In this document: in pieces, positions 35,390 to 48,464 of the stretch | Layout: the number at the start of each line of letters is the position of its first letter | Numbering within the stretch: the first letter of the stretch is position 1 | Source: Aldrovandia affinis | Lineage: Eukaryota > Chordata > Actinopteri > Notacanthiformes > Halosauridae | Assembly: GCA_029706075.1 (NCBI GenBank) | Contig: JAINUG010000325.1 | Location: 577,501-641,500, forward strand | Reading direction: 5' to 3' | DNA length: 64,000 bases | The notes under the pieces: generated by a model | The model's input: the letters and a program-made list of their open reading frames with translations, nothing else | The model's database searches: none | Told to the model about the DNA's origin: nothing | Made by a program: the position numbers and the translations under genes

Positions 35390-37450
35390 ATACAAAAATT
35401 CATGAAAATGTCTTGGTGAGCCTGAAATATAATTTGAAATGTCATTATATGTATGTAATATAACATAATACAATGAACTAAAATAATGTCTATTATAAAT
35501 AGATTAGCCTTGCTCTTTCCAATTTCCTACAAAATACTTAAAAAGTTTGGTTTGCTTGCTTTTCAAAGGAAACATATTTTTCAGTATTGTGTAGTAATTT
35601 CAACTAAACTAATGCCATTTATATATTTGGCAATTAATTACAGTATAGACATTACTTCAAACCATTGCAGTGCTAATTAGAGACTTTTGTGATTCGTGCT
35701 TGTTCCTCTGTACAAACTATTCATCATTACCAGCTCATTATGTCAATGTTTTGTTCTAGCACCAGTTAAGCACTCAGTTCTGTATTGATTTCCTATTTTA
35801 TTTTGCTTTTGTTACAGGCTACGATTTTTGGTCCATAATTGTTTCAGCACATATTTTGGTAATGTTTATCGAATGAAACATTACCAAAGTAATATTTTAT
35901 ATTTTTGAAAATATAAAATATAAATTTTTGAAAATGGTATTACCATGAAAAATGTCTAGGTCAAGGTGTCAGTATGAAATAATTTCTGGATAAACAGACT
36001 TGTATGCTGCATCCATCCATTCATATAGTCTTACATTGCTTGGAGCACACATTGCACTTTACCTGCAAACCAGCTGGAAATGTAGCTGAAAAGCAGCAAT
36101 CACAGTAGACTATATGTGAATGCTCCATCTTTAAACTACCAGGGATATAATGCATGTATTATTGATGTATTTCTGAATGCCAAGACGTTATCATTAGTTG
36201 TGCAGTTAATGGCGATGTTTTTTAAAGAGTAGGTTTATCCAGCAGGTTTTTGCCCCCACCTAGTGGCATCAAAATCACAAGCACTGAGTCCTGCATTCAA
36301 TCAACTTTTGTATTTAACTCGCTCACAAATGCAAGTGTTTTTGCATTTGTGTATTTATTTATACAGTTTGGCAAAGTTTAACGCACCAAACTGTTTGTGG
36401 AGAAATAAATTAGTACTTGCATTTATTTTTAAGTTATGGACCAATGTGGCCTGAGTGTGGACAATACTATACCAGCCAAGTTCGGAACTCTCAGCTCACT
36501 TTTCAACACGATACTCAGCACACACAAAATGGCCAGGCAATGTTAATTGTGATGTGGTGCAATGAAGAATCGGCATATTATTTGTGATTTTGTTGACTTG
36601 AAGAATTGGCAAGTTTATTGGTTTGCACATTATGGCACATGTATCCGAAAAATATTTAGTCCAGCAAAGGTCTACTGCATGAATGTATTGCATATTCAGG
36701 AAACACTACAGTATGTCATTACAAGAAGTAGTATAATCTAAAAAGGAACCCCATGTGACATTAAGTCCTTTAAATACAAATATGTTTGGGCACTGGCATT
36801 GTCACTCTTGTGCTCCCTGCTGTGAAAATTGAAACTTTTTTTAAGCTCTTGGTGTTGTGAAATCACAGTAATACTAATGGGAAAACAAGTCTCAAGTCTC
36901 AATTTTGTTTCAAATTTTTCCATTGTGTGACATTGCTTGACTGTTTGGGTTTATGTATTTACATTTTGAATTTTAAATGCATGCATTATTTCAGCAACTG
37001 CAGTGAATATGAAATTGTTTTCAAAGAAGGTTGCAAATCTGCAGATATCGCCTGCTTAATGAACCGAAGTGAAAACTGCAGTTTAGTTTATTAATTTGAT
37101 AATTTTGCTGTATGATGTATGAGCCAAGGCTTTTGAGGTAATTGTAACCATTTCAGCTTATTCACTGTGTGGAAGAAATTAGACCATGATGCGTATTATT
37201 TATCAGATTTGTTCAAGTTGCTGAAAGCTCAAAGTGTGTGATTAGACAGGAAGTCATTACACAAACGAGCTCTTTGCTGATTAAGAAACAAAACTGAAAT
37301 GCGAGTTCCGTTAGATGCCTGTCGCTCTTCACTAAACCTTTCGGATGGAAGGATTGATTGCTTTTTCCAAAGCTCTACAACGGTCATTCACATTGTGGGT
37401 ATGCTGTCTTGTCTCGTTGCTTTTGTAGATCGATCCTAGAACTAACCTGT
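35390..37450. other. Non-coding AT-rich stretch, no gene recognised
   Basis: It contains a short palindrome around 35860-35945 (AATATTTTATATTTTTGAAAATATAAAATA). No exon or recognised element was seen. Confidence 0.5.
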
Positions 37451-37454
37451 AGAA

Positions 37455-37526
37455 GAACTACCACTACCACTACCACCAGAACCACCACTACCACTACCAC
37501 CAGAACTACCACTACCACTACCACTG
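37455..37526. repeat. (CCACTA/CCACCA)n minisatellite
   Basis: Tandem hexamers in two higher-order blocks, each starting AGAACTACC/AGAACCACC. Confidence 0.85.
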
Positions 37527-37689
37527 AATTCTGTACATCTACGCAATTGTCATCACCACTGCCTACTTGCTCAACACTTCTTGTATATGTATCCTTGCCT
37601 ACTCCTCATTAAAACAAATTTAAAAAAAATTACTAACCTCTTCCTTCCCAGTGTTACAAGTACGGTACGCAGCTGCCTACAACAATGTT

Positions 37690-37775
37690 TATCGTTGTAT
37701 TACTGCACTGATCTCTGGATAAGAGCGTCTACAAAATTCTTAAAATGTCAAAATGTCAAATGTAACTAACCTGTG
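37690..37775 (+). mobile_element. SINE/LINE tail (GGATAAGAGCGTCT)
   Basis: ATCTCTGGATAAGAGCGTCTACAAAATTCTTAAAATGTCAAAATGTCAAATGTAA is the conserved 3' tail shared by fish HpaI/V-type SINEs and their partner LINE, with a short tandem end. The tRNA head is not recognised. Confidence 0.55.
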
Positions 37776-38954
37776 TTCAAGTAACCGTCTCCGGCACAGA
37801 CGTCTCCCGTTCAGCAGTTTTGTTGGGTCTCTGGTCATAACTCCCAGCCTTCTCATTTATCTAACTGAACTTGCATGTGCTTCATTGTTTTGTGTCAGTG
37901 CTAATTAGCAGCTAATTGAAGGGTTGCTTTTGGACACCCCAGCTAGAACATAAGGCATCGCATAGCTGCTAAACCCATGCAATGCTCTTTCCATTTTGTT
38001 GTCCATTCATGCACAGACAACCCTGTGCAGGGATCGTGCAGTCAGCAGCTGAGGATTGACGTTTTGTAAGGGATTGCGGAAAAACAAGCGATGAAACTGA
38101 ACCAGGGGAAAAGGTTGAGGCTACATGACCTGGGAACATGATCTTCTCATTCCTCATTCTCCCTCCCTTCCTCTCTCTATCCCTTCCCAAAGAGGGGGAG
38201 AAAGGCGATCCCTGAAAATCGTTAAATTCTGCTCCTCATGAGCAGACTGATTCTGGGCTCCTGGGGAGTATATCTTACAGCCCTGCCTTGTGGGTGTGGG
38301 TACGGTCAGGGGCAGGACAGCAGCCAGCCTCAGGCAACTCAGCACAGGCTCCTTCCTCCTTTGACTTCTGTTCTCTGCAGTGTTTCGGTCGGGCTGTGGT
38401 CCATCTCTGTTCAGCTGGAAAGCCTAACTTTCCCCCGCTTCTTTCAGCAAGCTACAATGAGAATAAGGAGCTGTGAAGGACACCAGCATTTTCTTCTTGT
38501 GTCTGTCCTTTCGGTTTTTCTTCAGGACTAGATTTGTATGTTTTTTCCAGTTGCTTTTGTCTGTTTTATGAAAATATTTGACGTGGAGAAAGTTCCGTGT
38601 AAATTGTCTCAGTTTGTCTGCAGATCACAGAACCAACTCCTCCAGCGTCATAAATATGGCGGATTCGTGTAAACCGCAGTGGGTGCTGTTGGGCAGCATT
38701 TATTCTTCCAGAATAGTGGTAGTTGTTTAAAAAAGGATTTGTAGCTTACAAATCAGAACCGTTCTGTTTTTGGGGGGTTGAAGACTTTATTCATGCTGCT
38801 ATCATTACAGTAGTTTTGTAACATTCCATCTGTTATCAAATCAAAGTGACGAGTTATCATTTTAGTGTCGCAATCAACTCCTGAAGTGCAAGTCCTCTTT
38901 CCAACAGTATTTCCAAGACTGCACTTGCATCGCATATTTGGACTTGGAGTGCTC
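37776..38954. other. Upstream flank of the first ASIC exon
   Basis: No exon was recognised. The last few hundred bases are a plausible promoter or 5' UTR region for the exon at 39109. I see no definite TATA box or initiator. Confidence 0.4.
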
Positions 38955-39108
38955 ATTTTATTTTACTTGTGAACGTGCATCAACTCTCCAAACTCGGTAC
39001 GGGAAAACGACTGAAAACAAAAAGAGAACCGGAAGCAGCGTTCCTTACTGAGCCAGTTCTGAGGTGCTGCGCGGGTCTCAAAGAAAGCAGGAGAATCACA
39101 CGACCGCC

Positions 39109-39777
39109 ATGCCTGTCCGGATCACCTGCACCATCTCGTTCTCGACGGACGACGAGCCCGGGGGCGTGGCCTGCAGGGACGGTTTCGAGGACCGCTACAA
39201 GCGGGTCCTCCGGGCAGGGAGCTCGGGAGATGGGACGACCGGGCCCCTGGGGGACGAGAGCGACGACTTTGAAGTGTACGAGGAGGAGGACGCCAAACAG
39301 GTGGACGACCTGGCGACCTTCGTGGCGGGCTGCTCTCTACACGGGGCCAACCACGTGTTTGTGGAGGACAAGAAGTTTGGGGTGCGGCAGGGGCTGTGGG
39401 CCATCGTCTTCCTGCTGGCGCTCTCCATGTTCCTCCTGCAAGTGGTGGACCGCGTCATTTACTATCTGCAGTACGACCACATCACCATGCTGGACGAGAG
39501 GGTGGCCGACAAGATGATCTTCCCGGCCATCACCTTCTGCAACTATAACACCTTCCGCCGCTCCCAGCTGCGCTACAGCGACCTGCTGTTCATGGGGCCC
39601 CTGCTGGGCTACGAGGAGGACATGGCCCCTGGGATCCCACTGGCCCCTGAGCTCGACCGTCAGGGGAGGCCCTTTGGCCTGGACGAGTTCTTCAACCGCA
39701 CCCGCCACCGCATGGAGGACATGCTGCTGGACTGCAAATTCCGCACCACGGAGTGTGGCCCCGAGCACTTTCTAGAG
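39109..39777 (+). CDS. Acid-sensing ion channel, first coding exon (ASIC1b-type)
   Basis: This is the N-terminal exon of a proton-gated sodium channel of the ENaC/degenerin family, which acts at the plasma membrane as a trimer. The ATG at 39109 (context CCGCCATGC) opens 223 codons: MPVRITCTISFS start; acidic stretch 49-61; the conserved cytosolic His-Gly at 78-79 (SLHGANHVF); transmembrane helix 1 at about 95-112 (LWAIVFLLALSMFLLQVV); the post-TM1 FPAITFCN at 138-145; sequon NRT at 196-198; extracellular cysteines at 144, 209 and 216. It ends GAG|GTGAGC at 39777 in phase 0, just before where (V/I)FTRYGK is expected. The MPxxI start, LHGANHVFVE and PGIPLAP are closest to the alternative ASIC1b N-terminus of mammals. 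The exon is GC-rich against AT-rich flanks. The rest of the gene is not in view; paralogue identity is uncertain. Confidence 0.9.
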
Positions 39778-42070
39778 GTGAGCAGATTCCACGAAAATCA
39801 TACGTTGCGTGTCTGTGGCTCCACCCGTACCACCAGTACGAGGAAAACCAAGTCATGTGTGTTTATATTGCGTGTTTATTGGTTGTGTTTCCCCCCCCCC
39901 ACAATAATTTTTTTCAAAACACTCCTTTTGAACATTTCATTAGTGGACTGTAGGGTTGTCAATTTCATTTAAATTCAGTCAATTGTCAGTTGACAATTGT
40001 CAATTGAACAGTCAAGAAGGAAAATGAGGAATTCAATACATTCATTGAAAAGTCCAAGCACATATAAGACAATTGAATTTCAGTTCATTGACTGAATTGA
40101 AATGAAATGGAATGAACCCCAAATATATGTTCATATTGTATGTTTATAGTTTTTTTTCAGCCCTCCCATAACCCCCAGTCCACTGTTGATCACTTCATTA
40201 GTGAACTAGCAGGGCGAAATTGTTTCTCTGGCACTTTTTGACGGGACTATGGAAAGATGTGGAGGGACGATATCCATTCATTCTGTAGCTCTTATTGCTG
40301 TGTTTGGATTTGGAAGTGCTGCTGCAGACAGAAGGGTAGGTTTGCATTCTGTGCACAAAATGCCACAGAAAACAGACGGTATCAGTCAGTCTGACCAGAA
40401 TGCCAATTTCTTTATATGTTGACATTTCACCATGAAATGTATTGATCTCTGTGAAATGTGCCCAGTATTGAAAATGAGGAGAAAAAAAGCTGTGTATCGT
40501 TCTGACTAACAACTATATCCAGTTATTACTGTAATTGTTTTAATTGAACCACACAACTGGAGGGGTGTCCATTTCAGTGTAATTACCTGCAAATGAGACA
40601 CAGATTGTTCTATGGAAGTTGTCTATAAAAGCAGCTGATTGCGCCATTGGCCAAGCAGTCAATATTTGGACATTGGTAAGTCCAGACATACAGCCACAAA
40701 TCAGCAGGTCTAAAATCTGCCTCCTCTAATGTCTCGCTACCACAGTGACTGAGATCTGGTGATACATTCTGATGATGTAGTGTGCGTATTATAATGCATC
40801 CCAACCCTTGGAAGCACATATTCTAAAAAAACTCCTCATTCCACTTCTGGGCATAGACCCCGGAATAGTAGCTTGTAACTTGAGCACACACTCATCAAGA
40901 CCGTCCTTATGATACAAGAACTTTGGTCCAGCGTAAACCCTTAATTTAATTCTGGAATACGTTCTGTATTGTTTTTCAAATGTGTGAAAGGCTTTGACTG
41001 GCACAACGTACAGTTGAGGGCACTCTATATTTTCACAAAGAAATGTCACGGCGTCGGTAAGTGTGCTCGGCGCTGCGCTGTTCAAATCGCCGAATGCATC
41101 TTTCAGACCTTCCACTGGGAACGACCCTGATAAGATCGTGGGCTAAAGTAATGCCAGTGAGGGAATTCACCGAGAGACTACCCCATAAACGTATGACCAT
41201 GTCGCCAAGCGTAATTCATCGGCATCATACTTTGTATATGATGTTGATATTAGTAATGAAAGCGTACATTACACATGTCCTCATGTTAAAGTACGCTTGG
41301 GTTATGACATAAAGAAGAGATGGAGGGGACTCACCTTGGCTGGGTCGATACCAGCCTCTGGAGCCCATGAATGAGAGGGGGCTCAGCTTTCTCTTCCGGG
41401 ACAGAATATGAGCCCCCGGCTGTTCCTCCCACTTCCGTGTCTCCATTAGGCTCAGCTCTGATTTCATCAAATCCCAAGTCGCCCCTGTCATCTCAATTCT
41501 TGTCCCCTTCTGTTGCCTTCCCATGTGCCATGACAAAACAACTGAATCTCATTTCCTCTGATTTTGGTAAGATACACCGAATATATATTTTTTTTAATGA
41601 AGGTGCAGGGAAGGGGCATTCAAGGAAACTGCTGTATCCTTTAACTTCGAGTAGCCAGTTTAAGCCAATAGTATACTTTCCTGATTCTTGTACATGGTGG
41701 TCACTAAAGAAAGATTGTGCAAGGATGAAAAGTAATTTTGTTTAGTTAAAGAAAGAGCACTATGGCAACTGGCCCCGGCATTGAAAGAATTTGCTCAAAT
41801 TATATTCCAGCAGCCCCTCAATATTAGTTCATTTTTAATAACTTAAACACTGTTTTTGATTTCATTGAAACTTATACTTTAATTTGTGTACTAGTCTTGA
41901 TATATAACTGTAAAATAAGTCAGATGTCTGAGAACATACCAGAATGTTAAGCACTGGGGAACATCTGATATTCAAAAACCAGAGTATTTGTTCCGAATGG
42001 GAAACTTGGTGAGGATAATAGTGGACATTATATAGATTCACATTTACATTAGACTTCGTTACTGTAGTTG
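39778..42070. other. Intron-like region downstream of the ASIC exon
   Basis: It starts with the GTGAGC donor. A low-complexity tract rich in AATTGTCAATTGA/ATTCA words covers about 39955-40110. A possible spliced minus-strand frame is described separately (40840-41536). No ASIC exon 2 (FTRYGKCYTFN-like) was recognised. Confidence 0.5.
40840..41536 (-). other. Unrecognised possible two-exon minus-strand frame
   Basis: A frame from the ATG at 41536 (MSWHMGRQQKGTRIEM...SRGWYRPSQG) reaches a good donor, AAG|GTGAGT, near 41333. A second frame (about 41145 to 40840; EGLKDAFGDLNSAAPSTLTDAV, then CENIECPQLYVVPVKAFHTFEKQY) is preceded by a T-rich acceptor-like TTACTTTAG. I do not recognise a family. 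It could be a remnant of a transposon gene or chance. Confidence 0.25.
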
Positions 42071-42074
42071 TGTG

Positions 42075-42235
42075 AAGCAGCTGGGGGCAGTATTGAAGCA
42101 TGCTTTTATCCAAAACGACTTACGGAAATAAATGCTTAGAATTTTCAGTATACGTGGTCCCAATGGGAATCAAACCCACAACCTAAGCATTGTCAGCGCT
42201 ATGCTCTACCTACTGAGCCACACAGAACCATGATG
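42075..42235 (-). mobile_element. tRNA-derived SINE (minus strand)
   Basis: On the minus strand, TGGCTCAGTAGG (A box, 42220-42209) and GGTTTGATTCC (B box, 42176-42166) are followed by AAGCATTTATTTCCGTAAGTCGTTTTGGATAAAAGCATG, the conserved SINE/LINE tail. The order head-box-tail fits a HpaI/V-like fish SINE. It is not a functional tRNA gene: there is no cloverleaf closure and no CCA-proximal acceptor pairing. Confidence 0.75.
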
Positions 42236-42436
42236 ACGAGAACAGGTTGTTCAGCCCATCTAGGCTTATCCTTTCCCAGTCTAAAGAATATCCATTACTG
42301 CATCAAGCCTTTCCTTTCCTCCTAGCTTTTACCTTTCATACTAGGTACCAATTTAGTTCCCCTTCTTTGTACTTTTTTTTCAATAGCTTCTATATTTATC
42401 TTGTAGTGTGGTGGTGGTAATGAGCCCATAAAACAC

Positions 42437-42600
42437 AACACACACACACACACATATGCACACACACGCACACAAATTACGCATTTGCAAGTGGATGTTT
42501 GTCAAGCATGTCTTACTGTCTCAGCTGTGTGGTTGCCCTTTGTTCACTATCTGTGTCCATTAGTGTTCCTTTATGTGTGTGTGTGTGTGTGTGTCTTTGC
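42437..42600. repeat. (CA)n and (TG)n microsatellites
   Basis: CA-rich at 42437-42473 and TG-rich at 42570-42594. Confidence 0.8.
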
Positions 42601-43537
42601 CTCTGCCTGTCTGTATTTAGGCCTGACTTGGGGGGTTGACTTTTAGTGATGAGGCGTTTTGTCCTTGACGGTGAGCAGTCGTAATCTGAATCCGGACTGC
42701 ATTGTTTAATTAAAGCTCCAGCAGAAGCCGTGGGAGCTGACGACAGCAGTGCATTAAACATTTACGAGCCGGCGAAGCTGATACTGCACCTCTGTGTGGT
42801 CCACCTCCTCTTCCACTCCCTGAACTTCCTAACCCTCTGATTCACGGTTTCATTCAATGGCTTGAACGTGTTCACCAATGCATGCAGTTGGGCCACGGTC
42901 TGGGAAGAGAGTTCAGTAAAGCTGAGGACTTCTGTCAAAGCAATGGCGTGGTATTCTCTGTCTGACTTAACCTTGAGAGAAACCATAGACATCTTGTGGA
43001 TTAACCTTGAGAGCAACCATAGACATCTTGTTGTTTGGCTCTGTCCCCCTTCCGGGATTACAGTTGGGTTTTGTTGCTTTCGGTTAGTCATTCTTTCCTG
43101 GATGCATTAGGTCTGCATTGACCCTATAGATCGAAAGTGTGGTATCTGCGTTTTAAACCACGTTCTCGAATGACTACAAGCTGCAGCAACCTGATACACC
43201 AAAACAAAAAGTAGATTCTCCCTAGCAGCCAACAACAGAGCTGCAGAGCTGGCTCACATTTTGATGAGAAGCACCTCCCACAAAGTCGGGGGCCTGTGAC
43301 TGTTCTTCTGAGAACAACGGCATTATCAGGCATTAATCGACGAGTAGCATGCAGTTGTTTTTTTTATTGTGGTGTTCTGTTTTACTGTATTAAAATAGAA
43401 TGAATAATAAGGATTGCACAAAGGAAGGGACGTGGGAACCGAACAATAATGCGCAGCTTGGATGGGACAGCGATATCCACAAAGAGGACAGGAGTATACC
43501 TGTGCCTCCGCCCCTACCTGTGGATCTAGGAGTGTAC

Positions 43538-43880
43538 GATAAGATAAGATAAGATACGATAGCCTTTATTAATCCCGGGGGGAATTTGGTTTGTCACAGC
43601 AGCAATGATACAGGAGACAGTGAAAGAACACACAAGACATACAGGACATCACAGTATACTAAATAATAAATACAAGATAAATATATTTAGAAACCAGAGT
43701 AAAAACCTAGCAGCTATACAGACATACAGAACATCATAGTATATTGAAATACCAGATGCTAAAATACAAGAATTAAAAAAATGTAAAAATAACAAAAACA
43801 ACCTAGCAGCGATCATACTGGAGGTAGTGCAAATCCACCAGATAGACAGCGCATACCAGTGTACTGAAGTACTAAGAAAA
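43538..43880 (-). mobile_element. LINE 3' UTR fragment (minus strand)
   Basis: (GATAA)n at 43538-43558 is followed by GCCTTTATTAATCCCGGGGGGAATTTGG, the reverse of the ...CCCCnGGGATTAATAAAG(TTATC)n 3' end typical of fish LINEs. Two near-repeats (GACATACAGGACATCACAGTATACT / GACATACAGAACATCATAGTATATT) occur inside. No coding sequence. Confidence 0.65.
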
Positions 43881-45619
43881 CAAATGAGTGTGGGAGAAGG
43901 TGTAGGGGTGGCGTGTTATCAGTATTACTGCTGCGCTCAAAGAAATGACAGCATTATGTATCAGACATAGTTGAAATATCTTAATTCTTTAAATGCCAGG
44001 AAAACACTCCTGCCAATCCCCGAGAATCTGCAATGAAACATGTTACTAACCAAAACTTAGTCAGATGAAAGAAAGATATTAGTGAAAAAAACATTTTATT
44101 TCCAGTATTCTGCAGGAATTGTACTCGTGCCTGAAGGATTCAAGTGCATAGAATGGTTTGACCCAGGTCTGGTATATACAGCAGCCACTGAGACTATATA
44201 TGGGGTAAGCAATAAGCATATGCAACTTTTACTGGCACTTTTATATTGCTTCAATAACTTAACATTTTCAGATTGAACTCCATCTTGCATCCACCTAAGC
44301 AGTGTTGTGTTTATTATATAGCCGAGTAAATATTGCCCCCCTTTAAGCCCTTAATCAATCAATGCCTGTATATGGTTTTCAGAAAAGCCCCTATGCTTTT
44401 CTTATGTAGTGTGAGTGGAATTATATTATTTAAATAATGTAGTCTATTGCACTAATTCACAAATATTTTACCCTGATATGTATTTAATTTGACTGAATGT
44501 GGTTTTAAATACATTTTGCAGCCAACCTTGTAACTGTGGTCAACCGTAATTCAAAGTCACACACAACAACCGCTTCAGTTGAGCTCTCTGTTAATGAGCA
44601 ACGGGAACTGGAAACAAGCTTGTGCCCCAACAACACCCCATCACACTTTTATACCACTGGAGGGCACTGTTTCACTGGAAGCCGGTTTCCCAGGTTACAG
44701 TATTGCAGCTGACAGGATTCATTTGTATTTCCCCCCAAGAATAATGCTTTATTTATTTATTAGGTTACATTTTATAATTAAGGGATCATTAGTGAATCAG
44801 TCATAAGTGAGTGAGTGATCCTTTACTCATGGGCTTTCTGAAACATGCATGGTTTAATAGTCACACATTGTTTTGCTGCATAAATGTATAAATGAATTGT
44901 GTTTTTGTGTATAAAGCTCTTGGTCACTTAATAATATATTATTAGTAATGCAGGGGAAGGAAAAATTATATTAGGAGACTATTGCTCATTAGTGAGTAAT
45001 TCCAAAAATTAACCATAAATTGAAGATTTCCTGAACTCAAGCACATTGTGGGGTATTTATATATTAATCATACATGTTTGAAAATGTTTGTAGCCTGTCT
45101 TCCATATTATAACAAATTATTCAAATAAATGACAAATTATTTTAAATGAAGTAATTACTGGAAAGTCCTATCAAATGGAAAATGATTTGTGATGAAGGCA
45201 GGTTAAACGGAACAAATACATAATAGTCCATTATCAATAATTTACTCAGATGCCAAATCAGACACCTCGGTCTGCTCTGATTATGAATTAGTCACTTAAT
45301 TAGTGACTGATATGTCCATCCTAAACTAACTGTGGTTGGCCCCAAATGGAAAGTTGCAGACTAAGCAACAAAAGGGACCGGAGACGCCAGTGCGTGTTGA
45401 ACATGCTTGAAGTGTGCTAGACGGAGATGGGCAGCTCTAGTCTGAGAGGACTGCAGTGCAGGCATGGCTTCATTCTCAGCACATCAACTGTTTATTGAAT
45501 AAATTGTCTGATGTGCCAGTTATTCCAGGTGTAAATGACTTGGTAAATCTGAATCGGGCAGTACTGTGGCACAAAGCCTGGAGCAGCACACACTTGTATG
45601 ACAGCTAGGTGTTAGTATG

Positions 45620-45659
<40 letters not shown>

Positions 45660-48460
45660 CCTGTTTCAGCGTGTGTCACAGTTTGAGTACAGACGTTATC
45701 TAATAATGACTCACAAGCTTTTGGCAGAAGCACAGTTTGGGTGATTAAAATAAGTGATAATATTATTCATGCTCACAATTCAATAAGCACAGCTGTAGTA
45801 AATCTTGCCGCCGTTAATCTCCAACAAAGTGTCACTCACAGTTAGGGGCCATGTTCGCTCCCTCCACAAATGCATTTTCAGAAAGCATTAAGCTTTAGGA
45901 GGGGAGAAAAAAACGAATGTTTTGCAATTCAACTGTTTGGTTTTGAGAAAGCCAGTGTGTGTCTATTTCCCCTGATCAGGCTACTGGCCTCTCGAGGGCC
46001 CAGGCGGACACGGCTCAGCCTGTTAGCACCGTTCAGCCTGACGTGTGACCACCCTCCATGCTGTGTGCCACTCACCCATGCCCTAAATGTGTTACTACTT
46101 CTGGTGCTACATAGTGTGTGTCATGGGCCTCAATGGCAGTATCATTCGGGTGAAAATAACCTTAGAAAACCCCTACAGCAGTGGTTCTCTTGCCCTTGGA
46201 GAGCCTCAGGGTGGCTGATTTTTATTTTCACCTGAAAATCTGCAACCAAGTCAGAGCTGAGAAAGCAGGCGAGGTGAGGTGAGTTAACTGTGCAATAAAC
46301 TGCTCGAAATTCACTCTCGCCCTTGCAGAGCCTCAGGGTGGCTGATTTTTATATTATTATCGCTTGTCCACTTTTTTCGGTTTCTTCCTGGTGTGGACTT
46401 CCACATTGTCACTTCGCTCGATCGAAACAAAGCTCAACACACACGTCACGTTTGGTCTGAACTCAACGTGAGGAATGTTTGGGAAGCGTTTGCCCAAAAG
46501 CCACGCCCACTATGCCCAAAAACCACACCTTTTTTGCACCCTTTTTGGCTGAAGAAGGCAAACGTGGCAGAACATTATAATTAGGTCGTTATTAGTCCTT
46601 AGCAAATGTAGTATCAAAATTGCAAAGGAATAAGCGATCACGCGTACGCTTAGGTGGCCACGCCCCCTAATGTTCACGCACCACCCAAAATATAGGCGTT
46701 TCGCATACCTTACTCTGTGGCTACAATAGATAACTATGGTACAAGGTTGACCCCAAGTTACAGGGTTGACTTCATGCCTGCATATATTAGACATACAGGC
46801 GCATATTTCTGCACTTCGGTCTTGAAAGCCTAAAAATTGGTTGTATGATCAGGGCTTGGCACATACAGCAGGGGCACAAGCCAAACCCTTTAAACAGATG
46901 ACTACTGGTGTTATCAGAACGGAGGATAGAGCACCAATAAAAAGACACTTCATTTTTCACATACGAATACTGCTTATAATATTCCAAAAAGCTTTTTTAA
47001 AAATATTCAAACATCATTGTAATATCAAATTCAAAAAGAAGGCCCTGGAGTGTGGAACAGGTCTAATAATGACACCAATGTACTTCTGTAAAAGCTTCAT
47101 GTGCTTCACTACTATTGAGCAGATCGAAATGGTGTCCTGCTGCCTGGTAGCACCGCTCCTGCCCTGTGGTGGGGGGCCAGCCAGCAGAGCACTGTGAGAA
47201 CACGGGTGGCACAAGAACGGAGTGACAAGTTAATAAACTCTGTTGTTCCAGAAGTCAAGCCTTCATTTCAAAAGGTATTGAAGGCCGATGGCGCTGGTGT
47301 TGAATCTTGACAGTTTCAATCAGGTGGGTCTTGGTCAGGTGGTTGAAATGCGGCATGCACCAGTTTGTTTTTGGTAGCGCCAGTGCTTATTGTGGATGTC
47401 CACATTACATGCCCTGATAAGATGAATCCTGACCATCCCAGTGCTGCGTAAAGAGCACTCCTCAATGCAGTAACTGCGCAGCTCAGCTGGTGGACTGCAG
47501 CATGCAAAGAGGCTGCATGCATGCGCTTTTGGGGAGTGCTTCTTTGTGCTCTCCCGAATTGATGGATGATGTCGCTGCAATGAAATGGGCCCACGAATAC
47601 GACTGGGCATTCCATATTTGGAGAAGATTGGTATTTTGGTATAAAAAAATTGGCATAACCGTTGGTAATCAAACGTGGCAAGCAGGGACTTTGAAGTCTT
47701 GGTTTTAACTTCTGAGCCAAAAACCTATCAGAGGTCATTTCAAGTCCAGTGAATTTTTTCGAATTTATATTCTTTTTAAGGGAAGGTACATCCAAGAGGC
47801 TACTCTGGAGTCACATGGTGTAACATAGCAATGTATCTCCTAGCAAGTTAAATTTTCTTTTACAAATGTAAAAACTCAAGCACCAAGTCCAGTAAAACAA
47901 GGTTTAATAAATTAAGTCTATAACGGCTCCTTTTATTCAAAAATATTCACATTTCTTTAAAATACACTGTGATAATTATATTCGGAGAAAGTCAATTTCT
48001 TAATATGGGCCATCACTCAATGCTTTGTGTTATAATTATACAGTGAGTGAAGAGATGGATGGGAGATAAAGGCAAATTAAATATTAAAACCATATTGGGG
48101 AAGGTGTGGGGGAGTGCTTGGTTTGACCGTGTCCATCTACAAAAACAGAGATCTTCTGTAATGAGGATTACAGAGCTGGATGCTGCACTGAGGGGGAAAA
48201 ATCAATCAAATCAATTTTATTGCCAAGTATCAATCAACAAAACAACTGTTTAAATGGTTTTGGTCCATTTGACTTCCCTCTTTGTTCACTTTGGGCTGGG
48301 TTTAAATAGCCTGCCTGATTTTGTATCCCTGTGGAGAATTCCAACATTTTTGGTGTAATTTTGAAATCCTCAATTTTTTGTAAAGGACATTTTTATTGTA
48401 AAGGACTCTTCCATGTCCTTTACAAGGTACATGGAAGAGTCAGTCACCGCAAGAAACAAT
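43881..48460. other. Largely non-coding region
   Basis: It contains a (TG)n microsatellite (45619-45653), a MITE-like repeat around 46185-46340 with a duplicated AGAGCCTCAGGGTGGCTGATTTTTAT motif (about 46200 and 46328), and a short (AATC)n LINE tail at about 48197-48232. The minus-strand frame 47316-47795 has no recognised domain. Confidence 0.45.
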
Positions 48461-48464
48461 ATAC
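48461..48464 (+). repeat. Target duplication ATAC, left copy
   Basis: ATAC immediately precedes the left LTR and recurs at 51892-51895 after the right LTR. Confidence 0.8.

Noticed and set aside
37455..37526. A CRISPR-like array
   Set aside because: The hexamer units are tandem with no spacers; it is a minisatellite in a vertebrate genome.
39064..39108. An earlier start for the first ASIC exon at 39064
   Set aside because: The codon there is GTG, not ATG. The ATG at 39109 has a good context and matches the MPxxI start of ASIC1b-type N-termini.
42166..42220. A functional tRNA gene on the minus strand
   Set aside because: A and B boxes are present, but there is no closed cloverleaf, and a SINE tail follows directly.
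47316..47795. A 159-codon minus-strand frame as a transposase
   Set aside because: No catalytic motif or family signature could be recognised; overlapping frames are equally long.
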